Part shown: positions 51,213 to 57,255 of the stretch, piece after piece | Position numbering within the stretch: position 1 is the stretch's first letter | Layout of the letters: every line of letters starts with the position of its first letter | Assembly (NCBI RefSeq): GCF_023051105.1 | Contig: NZ_JALKIL010000030.1 | Location: 1 to 57,255, forward strand | Origin: Anaerobiospirillum sp. NML120449 | GTDB lineage: Bacteria > Pseudomonadota > Gammaproteobacteria > Enterobacterales > Succinivibrionaceae | Length of the DNA stretch: 57,255 nt | Direction of reading: 5' to 3' | The notes under the pieces: generated by a model | The model's input: only the letters and a program-made list of their open reading frames with translations | Databases searched by the model: none | Told to the model about the DNA's origin: nothing | Translations under genes and position numbers: made by a program

Positions 51213-51249
51213 GGGGCCGACACCAGCCATGGTGTCGGCCCCATTTTTT
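51213..51249. terminator. bidirectional terminator
   Basis: Perfect 12-bp stem GGGGCCGACACC/GGTGTCGGCCCC with a six-base loop, A-rich on the left and TTTTTT on the right. No gene directly upstream on the + strand. Confidence 0.85.
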
Positions 51250-51384
51250 CGGGCCTGTATTTGTCATACAGCATGCAGGAAGAATTCCTTCGTGTTTGCT
51301 GCGGCCAGAATTGTTATGGCTATTGCCCGATGGCATGCATGCCCGCCTTCTGTGTTATCTGCAGCTAATCCAGGTGGTATATAA

Positions 51385-51951
51385 CTAAAACGTATTAACC
51401 ATCTTCTTAAGCAGGTTGATCGATCTTACGTTATGTCTCTTGTGACCCTCTGCGGACAGATGACGGTAACCCTGCTCCTCTATACCCTTACAGCATTTAT
51501 TGTTATTCCCCTTTTTGACTGGATATTCACCAGATCCCGCTATACAAAACAGCATATGATGTCCATGGATGAAGTAAAGCGTGAGTATAAAGAACAGGAA
51601 GGCGATCCTCATATAAAATCTAAAAGAAAGCAGTTACACAGAGAAATGCAAAATCAGTCTAAACTCGACCGTACCCGTAAAGCCAAGGTACTTGTGGTCA
51701 ACCCAACCCATTAAGCTGTAGCCCTTGATTACAACAAAGAGAAATGCCCACTGCCATACATGCTGGCAAAAGGTGAGGGTGATATGGCCAGGCGCATGAT
51801 CGAAGTTGCCAAGCAGGAGCGCATTCCAATCATGCGCAATGCCCCTCTTGCCCGAGCTCTCTTTGCCGAGGGCAATGAAGAGGAAGTCATACCTTCAGAC
51901 ATGCTCATGCAGGTGGCAGAAATCCTGCGCATCGTAATAGCCATGAGATAG
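51385..51951 (+). pseudogene. sctU: sctU (EscU/YscU-type) export switch protein of a type III secretion system, broken
   Basis: SctU is the inner-membrane switch protein of the type III injectisome; it cuts itself between Asn and Pro of NPTH to change substrate class. Here only the last transmembrane segment and the cytosolic part remain (the family has about 350 residues). The signature VKREYKEQEGDP and IKSKRKQLH fits non-flagellar SctU better than FlhB. At NPTH (51700-51711) the next codon is TAA (51712) where the family has Tyr. After it the same frame goes on AVALDYNKEKCPLPYMLAKG and reaches RNAPLARALFAEG to the natural end at 51951. So the gene is 5'-truncated and has one nonsense codon. 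The frame opens at 51385 and the first ATG is at 51433. No other secretion gene is in the window. Confidence 0.88.
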
Positions 51952-52318
51952 CCATAAAAACCATAAACAGGGGTCTGTTCCATGCCTGCTCACAAGTACA
52001 ATGCACTGGCATGCAATTGGAGGCGTGACACGCTCTGCATGCCGCTTTTCATGCCTGCATTCATGCAACCGGTATAACAGCCTGTCTGTCATCAGTCAGC
52101 TGGGCACAGCTGGAGTCTGAAGATGCATGTCATTGACTGCTGATAACTACGCAGCTCAACCTGCGTGGAGCCGCAGCACAGTGGTGCGAGTGACAGCTGC
52201 AGGTTTCTTTCTGAAAATCCAGGCTGCCCATGTACTGAAATTTTCCCTGTGCATTGGCCTGTTTAAGCCATTTGTTAAATTTATGGAAAAAGATTTTTCA
52301 AAAAACATAAAAAAGCGC
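51952..52318. other. gap between sctU relic and tRNA-Ser
   Basis: No gene seen. It becomes AT-rich towards the tRNA promoter (about 52260-52320), perhaps an UP element. Confidence 0.6.
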
Positions 52319-52346
52319 TTGCACATGAACGGAAATTCTATATAAT
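52319..52346 (+). promoter_or_regulatory. sigma-70 promoter of tRNA-Ser
   Basis: TTGCAC (52319-52324) and a perfect TATAAT (52341-52346) with 16-bp spacing, preceded by A/T tracts and followed by a GC-rich start region, as usual for stable RNA genes. Confidence 0.8.
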
Positions 52347-52395
52347 GAGCACCGTTCCAGCGACTGAGCCTGATGAAAAGGTTCTTCGCAAGTGC

Positions 52396-52486
52396 GGTGA
52401 GATGTCCGAGTGGCTGAAGGAGCACGCCTGGAAAGCGTGTATACGGTAACTCCGTATCGGGGGTTCGAATCCCCCTCTCACCGCCA
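52396..52486 (+). tRNA. tRNA-Ser (anticodon GGA)
   Basis: Complete 91-base tRNA with CCA encoded. The acceptor stem is GGTGAGA/TCTCACC, the anticodon stem-loop is CACGC-CTGGAAA-GCGTG with anticodon GGA, there is a long variable arm (TACGG/CCGTA) as expected for serine tRNAs, and the T-arm is GGGGG-TTCGAAT-CCCCC. It reads UCC and UCU. It is the only tRNA I see in the window and lies about 440 bp after the sctU relic; tRNA-Ser genes are frequent island insertion sites. Confidence 0.97.
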
Positions 52487-52491
52487 TAATT

Positions 52492-52519
52492 AAGCAGCTT
52501 CGAGCTGCTTTTATTTTAT
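52492..52519 (+). terminator. terminator after tRNA-Ser
   Basis: Perfect 8-bp stem AAGCAGCT/AGCTGCTT with a three-base loop, followed by TTATTTTAT. Confidence 0.9.
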
Positions 52520-54002
52520 CTGCCTCATAGATACTACATTTCAAACTTCAGCTTCGGCCTAACCCCTGCCGCAGTATCACCTCTTCCCCTCACCTGCTAA
52601 AGCAGTTAAGCACCTTCCATTCCCCTCGCCATCCCCTCCTCATCCCCTTGTAAGCTCCTCGCGGTCCCATTGCCATTCCCTCGCAAGCCTCTTGCAAGGC
52701 CTTCGTCATTCCTCGCTATACCAGCGCAAGCCACTCGTCATCCCTCGCAATCCACTTGCAATACCATCGAGTGCTCTTTGTCTTACAGCTTAATGCCCCT
52801 TGCATTCAGGCCAGCCAGCGCAACTTTTCCGATATTTCTTTCGTATACCCAAGCCGCCTCATACCACGCGCATGCTGCAGCATGCAGCGTCACTGGCATC
52901 AATGCGTCTGCCATAATGGGGCCTACACCATTCTTCACATAAATGCAGGTCATTCAATGCAGCCTGGAGTCATCTTGTATACCGTCCCTGACGTATTTGA
53001 AATCCCCTTTGAACTCTAATCTGCGGCGGCTGCGCTCTGCACAGGAGCCATAACAGGCCCGAGCAAATTGCAGCAATGATTATAAAATCCCAGTTAAGCC
53101 AAGGTATTATGATTGTATCGTTACCAGTAACATAAAATCATTCAGATAGCTCAACAGTACGGCAATGTTACGTAACATATACTTGATACAGCCGGTCAAT
53201 TTGTACGCTGAAAACGTTGTCATTTGCACTGGTTTGGATCTTTTCAGACATTTTTAGTCTTAAGACTGCTCATATTGGGGATATTGTGTTGCAAAGCGCA
53301 GCGCTATGGCTTAAATTAGCGCCCGCTGCCCGCAATGACTGCCCGCATGTACTGTACTGACATCCTGATCTATCTGGAGCACAAAGCAGTAACTCATGAG
53401 TGGAGCCGGTTATGGCAGTGAATAATTTCTCTCTATTTTGTTAAGTATTCTTATGAGGCGTGCCACTGGGCACCTGATGATGCTTCAAAAGATGACGGGC
53501 TTTTACCCTGGTTCATGCATGCTGTAGTCAGTCATATCTTACGGCTGGCTAAGACCTGTACAGTGGGCATTCGCTGTATCTGACGAGCATGAAAAGGCTT
53601 ACATGTGAGCTGTAACTCATCTTTGAATCAGCATTATGGCATTCATGCCATAATAACGCTATCATCTAACAGCTGCCTGAAAAGGTGCGCCGCATATTAA
53701 GCAGTATGTCAACCAGCTGCATTATCAGACAACTGCTCCCCTGTAAGCTCCACAAAGTTCTTAAGGGTTAATGAATCACTTACTGAGCTGCCAATCTGCC
53801 TGACAGGCACAAGGGCATGCCATACCGGTCCGGAGTCCGGTTAAATCAATACATAAGGCCATGGCTGCGGTTTATCTGCCATGACACATGCTGCCCGAGC
53901 CTGCTCTCTCTTTAACAGGGCCGGGATTCAAGTTTTAGCTTAATTGAAGTATCTGCTGCATACTTCCCGGAGCACAAGAGCTCCATTTTCGGTTTTTCTT
54001 TT
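52520..54002. other. gap between tRNA-Ser and the secreted protein gene
   Basis: A pyrimidine-rich stretch with ccctcgc/cttgca words (about 52560-52780), an AT-rich part with the perfect palindrome ATGTTACGTAACAT (53165-53178), and a hairpin ATTATGGC/GCCATAAT (53633-53654). No convincing gene. Confidence 0.55.
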
Positions 54003-55466
54003 ATGAACAAGTTTTCTTCACTGTCTACTAGCGTCCTGCTGGCTCTTCTGACATCATCGGCTGCCGTTGCGGCATATGCCAGTGGTGCAGAGACTATTTC
54101 CAGCCGCACTACTGCACGCTCAACCGACAGCACTGAGAGTAACAGCCAGCGCCATGGTGCAAGCCGCGCCCGTAACCCTGAAGAGGACCTTGAGCCTCAT
54201 TCTCTTCCTGTAATTAATGGCACTTATGGTCAGCTCAGCAACGAGTTCATTATGACCTCTGAAAATGGCACCTATATTGCCATGGCACCGGCATCTGTAA
54301 GTAAGGATCCATTCCTTGAAGACCTCGATGACAGTCTGAAGCTGGATGCAGACGGGGCTACACCTGCCCCGCACGGCTCACTGGACTCTTCATCCCTGCT
54401 GGCATCAGCAGATGCTGCTGTGAAGTCATCAGCAGAAGGGGCTGCTCAGGCATCTGCCCCTGCACCGGCTCCAGCCAATGCTCTGGCTGAGTCTGCAGCA
54501 AAAAAGGGGGCACTGACCTCTGACGAGAGTAACAGCAAGGAGCAAAGATCAGACAGCGACAAGTCAGCTGAGGATAAGAGCTCTGCCAGCAGCACTGTCG
54601 CTGCAGGCAACCTGCAATTAAGCCTTAAGCGCTGTGATCATGTTATCGCCCTTATTCCTGAGCAGATGACAGCTCAGCTGCCGCAGGCAGCAGCGCAGCC
54701 TGCCCCTGCTCCCGGCAGTGTAGATGATCTCAGTGGAGTTAAATCACTGCTTCCGTCAGGCTCCAACTACAATAGCTTAACTGACAGGCCTGACGGTGCT
54801 GACAGTAAATCAGCCCTTGCCGGCATGGTCGGATCATCAGACAAAGGACAAGTCAGTGGTTCCGGTGATGCTGACGGCTCTTCAGACACCATGGACTCAG
54901 ATATGGCTTCACAGGGCCGTCTGAGTGTTTCCTTTGACTATCCTGAGGATATGAAGGAAAGCTATATGGTGGCCGGTGACTCAACTGTTATCAGCTACAG
55001 CTCTGATAAGACCAACTTTATGATAACCCTTAAGGTGACTCCTCTTGATGAAAGCCAACCGCTTTCCTACAAGGAGTTCCGTGATGGTCTGCTCAAGCGC
55101 TTCAGAGACAAGGAAAACATGCTCTATGGTGAGTACGAAGAGGTCAGAGCACTGCGTAACACCTCTGAGGCCATAGAGTGGCAGAACAAGAACCCAAGCG
55201 TTTTTGCTGCTCCTATTAACCCTCACGATCATTATATGGAGCTGGTGTTCTACGCATTCCTGAAAAAGGGCGAGGACGGTGTACTTCCTGATATGCAGAA
55301 CTACTTCTATGAGCGCAATATCGTAAGCCACAACACCATGGCTACCCTGCGCTGTGAGCTGGTAGGGCGTCAGGTACAGGCCGCCAATGTCAAACAGCAG
55401 TTCGAAACCCTCAAGCCTGTTTTTGAGCGTATTCTGGACAGCTACCGCTTTGACTTTGAGTACTGA
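54003..55466 (+). CDS. secreted protein of unknown function with a low-complexity middle
   Basis: Protein of 487 residues with a clear signal peptide (MNKFSSLSTSVLLALLTSSA, likely cut after AYA at about residue 26), so probably periplasmic. There is no lipobox Cys. Residues about 30-300 are mostly Ser/Ala/Asp-rich low complexity. The C-terminal part (about 303-487) is a normal globular domain starting GRLSVSFDYPEDM and ending RILDSYRFDFEY. That pattern (a beta strand followed by YP, and a final ILDSYRF) recalls DcrB/PsbP-like periplasmic domains, but this is a weak inference. The ATG at 54003 has no good ribosome binding site. It is a single gene with a hairpin after it. Confidence 0.82.
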   Translation: MNKFSSLSTSVLLALLTSSAAVAAYASGAETISSRTTARSTDSTESNSQRHGASRARNPEEDLEPHSLPVINGTYGQLSNEFIMTSENGTYIAMAPASVSKDPFLEDLDDSLKLDADGATPAPHGSLDSSSLLASADAAVKSSAEGAAQASAPAPAPANALAESAAKKGALTSDESNSKEQRSDSDKSAEDKSSASSTVAAGNLQLSLKRCDHVIALIPEQMTAQLPQAAAQPAPAPGSVDDLSGVKSLLPSGSNYNSLTDRPDGADSKSALAGMVGSSDKGQVSGSGDADGSSDTMDSDMASQGRLSVSFDYPEDMKESYMVAGDSTVISYSSDKTNFMITLKVTPLDESQPLSYKEFRDGLLKRFRDKENMLYGEYEEVRALRNTSEAIEWQNKNPSVFAAPINPHDHYMELVFYAFLKKGEDGVLPDMQNYFYERNIVSHNTMATLRCELVGRQVQAANVKQQFETLKPVFERILDSYRFDFEY

Positions 55467-56710
55467 TGTACTCAGGCGAACCGGGCCAGCCCAGTTCTAA
55501 ACCACATAATACCTGTGCTTTCAGGGCCGCTATCCAGCTGGATAACGGCCCTGATGCTTTATAAAACCTGAAATATAGAACCAGAACCTGTCCTGCCAGT
55601 CTGCGCAATGAGAAACACCTCTTCAGTACCGCTCAACACCATGCTGAACCTGCCCTGCCATACCCTGCCACACAGTCACATCCCAACAAGATAGCGCTCT
55701 CGATTTCTGATATCTGAATGATTACCCTCTCTGCGGTCAATCACTTCATAAGCAAAGCTATAATGCCCATACCCCCACAAGCTGAGCGAAATTCCCTGCT
55801 GATAAGGTACACAGTTTCTCCTGACCACAGCAGCAAGAACAGTTTCTTCAATCCGCTTGCAAGACAAAGAACTCCAGCTTCTGGCCTGCCTGTCCCCAGC
55901 AGTATCAGTGCTCATGGATTCTCCAGAAGAAACAATCAATACACAGCAGCTCATATGGCCTTGCCACTGTAGCAGTCAGGACTAATGCAATACAAAATTG
56001 CATATGAAGAAACGATACAGCTTATCCGGCTACGATTAGACTCACGCCTGAATTCACAATCTCTCTTAATCGCCTCCCCAATACACTCTACAAATCCATA
56101 CATAACGCATTTACTTCATTTCCATATTTCAAAATATTAAATATGAGTTGCATGAGCGGCGGAGCTGATAATAGCTTTGCCATGTAACTGATTAGCTGTC
56201 TGACTTTAAAATGCTAATTTTTTGTGTAAACAACTTTGTTTATACATTAAATTTTTTCCAGCTCTAAAAATCCTGTTATCCAGTTATGCAGCATGCCCCA
56301 ATAATGTGCACATTTTGCTGTGCAACTACATGCCACCTACACAATCCCCATACAGATCGCATAAACAACTATTACAAGAAAATGATAACATGTATCTATC
56401 AGATATTGACATGCAAGATTTGTATGGTAAAGTGACCATCACAAATTTAATACAGAAATAAAATTACTGTGTAAACGATAATATAACAAGTTCCGCCGGT
56501 GCCCCGTCTCTGTGTGTGAGGGCGGGTTCCACAACACCGGCGGCATCCTATCAGCAGAGCTTGCGGCTCTGAGCTGTGCGCCACAGTTATAAGGCGCAGC
56601 TGATGAAAAACACCTCAATCTGCTCTAATAAAACGAAAGACGAAACGAAAAACGTGGCTGCAGGGGATCTGCCATGATCCCCTGTCGCTTATTAACATAA
56701 GAGTACTATC
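55467..56710. other. gap before the flagellin relics
   Basis: Holds the hairpin at 55522-55553, an AT-rich part (about 55980-56480), a long-range hairpin CCGCCGGTG/CACCGGCGG (about 56494-56546) and CAGGGGATC/GATCCCCTG (about 56661-56685) just before the flagellin fragment. No gene seen. Confidence 0.55.
55522..55553 (+). terminator. hairpin after the secreted protein gene
   Basis: Near-perfect stem CAGGGCCG-TATCCAG/CTGGATA-CGGCCCTG with no long T-run; probably a terminator. Confidence 0.65.
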
Positions 56711-56898
56711 ATGGCATTTATGTAAATACCAATGTGTCCTCCCTTCATGGAAGATGACAGCTTAATAATGTACAGAATCAGCTTAGTACAAGCTACCAGC
56801 GTCCTTCCTCTGGCACTCGTATCAATTCTGCAAAGGACGATGCAGCGGGTCTTCAGATCAGCTCCCGTCTGACCTCGCAGATAAACGGCCTTGATTAA
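56711..56898 (+). pseudogene. fliC: flagellin N-terminal fragment (degenerate)
   Basis: Matches about the first 62 codons of the flagellins at 5388-8954 ([51 protein letters not shown]). It has a one-base deletion after the second codon, a TGA inside and a TAA where homology ends. The DNA has drifted clearly from the three intact copies, so it is an old relic or comes from another flagellin. Confidence 0.92.
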
Positions 56899-56913
56899 TA
56901 CGCGTTAATCAAC

Positions 56914-56950
56914 AAAAAAGCCCTGAGCTTCGATGAGCGCAGGGCCTTTT
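56914..56950. terminator. bidirectional terminator between flagellin fragments
   Basis: GCCCTG/CAGGGC stem with an inner GC-rich part and AAAAAA on the left, TTTTATTTT on the right. On the minus strand it would end the transcript of the C-terminal flagellin fragment. Confidence 0.8.
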
Positions 56951-57004
56951 ATTTTCAGCTCAGACTGGCTGAAAAGCTATATAAAAGTATTGTAAATCGT
57001 CAGA

Positions 57005-57136
57005 TTAGCCTAACAGGGACAGACCGAGCTGTGGGCGAGTGTTAGCCTGCATGAGCATGGAGGTAGCTGCCTGCTGGATGATTGACTGCTGAGACAGATT
57101 TGCTGACTCTTCGGCGAAGTCTGCGTCACGAATCAT
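57005..57136 (-). pseudogene. fliC: flagellin C-terminal fragment (minus strand)
   Basis: The minus strand encodes IRDADFAEESANLSQQSIIQ and the rest of the flagellin end to LGLSLLG and a stop, without any error, but homology breaks off upstream of IRD at about 57136. It faces the N-terminal fragment at 56711, so the two are not one interrupted gene. The lack of errors suggests recent truncation or sequence upkeep by recombination with the intact copies. Confidence 0.92.
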
Positions 57137-57255
57137 AGCCCGGCATTTAAGCTATCTTCCATAGCTAAAGCCGCATAGACAGGCCATTCATTTTTTTTAC
57201 CTCGTATTTAATTCTATCAAACTGAACAGCCGTATATGTAGAAAAGCTACATAAT
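57137..57255. other. AT-rich right edge
   Basis: A short inverted repeat (TTAAGCTAT/ATAGCTAAA, about 57147-57167) lies beside the flagellin breakpoint. On the minus strand a GAGG site and ATG (about 57192) open only an eight-codon frame. Confidence 0.5.

Larger units (their letters stand above)
50607..51384. other. gap between merR-type gene and sctU relic
   Basis: Holds a 16-bp tandem repeat (50765-50812) and a strong bidirectional terminator (51213-51249). No convincing gene; the terminator suggests that something was once transcribed here. Confidence 0.55.

Noticed and set aside
51385..51951. Flagellar flhB instead of sctU
   Set aside because: REYKEQEGDP and IKSKRKQLH are typical of injectisome SctU; FlhB has a different stretch (DEYKNSEGDP, then KGRIRQ). 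The NAPLARALF part is shared by both and does not decide.
52396..52486. Attachment-site duplication of the tRNA-Ser 3' end
   Set aside because: I did not find a second copy of the T-arm and acceptor sequence in the window, and there is no integrase.

Overview
The window looks like a chromosomal segment of a motile gammaproteobacterium. The evidence is gammaproteobacterial-type flagellins, the hupB-ppiD gene order known from enterobacteria, an AsnB-type asparagine synthetase and a tRNA-Ser(GGA). I lean towards the Succinivibrionaceae/Aeromonadales because of the flagellin type and the very long Ala/Gly/Ser-rich protein extensions, but that placement is inference. Every intact gene is on the + strand. 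The genes I can support cover only about half of the window, and the spaces between them (0.3-3.4 kb) are rich in hairpins, minisatellites and gene relics.

Left part (1-9.1 kb): chemotaxis and motility. A 5'-truncated methyl-accepting chemotaxis protein lies at an AT-rich junction, followed by an intact paralogue. Then come three tandem flagellin genes, each in a repeat of about 1.3 kb that carries its own sigma-54-like promoter, a short overlapping leader ORF with a strong ribosome binding site, and a terminator.

Middle part (10-41 kb): regulators and metabolic genes, several with unusual low-complexity expansions. They are a 922-residue AraC-type regulator with a linker of nearly 600 residues, a small coiled-coil protein, asnB, an unknown 334-residue protein, a 1618-residue PAS-GGDEF diguanylate cyclase with an intact inhibitory site, and a 1990-residue protein built on a TraI_2/MobH relaxase-like HD domain with a degraded three-histidine motif. 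An AzlC-AzlD-AzlC set for branched-chain amino acid export follows.

Right part (43-57 kb): hupB and ppiD, three minisatellites (36-, 28- and 29-bp units, the first just left of this part), a MerR regulator, a broken sctU gene from a non-flagellar type III secretion system with a stop codon directly after its NPTH self-cleavage motif, tRNA-Ser(GGA), a secreted protein of unknown function, and two flagellin fragments lying in opposite orientations at the right edge.

The strongest leads are the TraI_2-like giant protein, the conserved leader ORFs and promoter block before each flagellin, the sctU relic beside a tRNA gene, the inverted flagellin relics, the structured candidate RNA near 18.6 kb, and the shared trend to huge low-complexity insertions. 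All family calls come from reading motifs by eye; no database search was possible.
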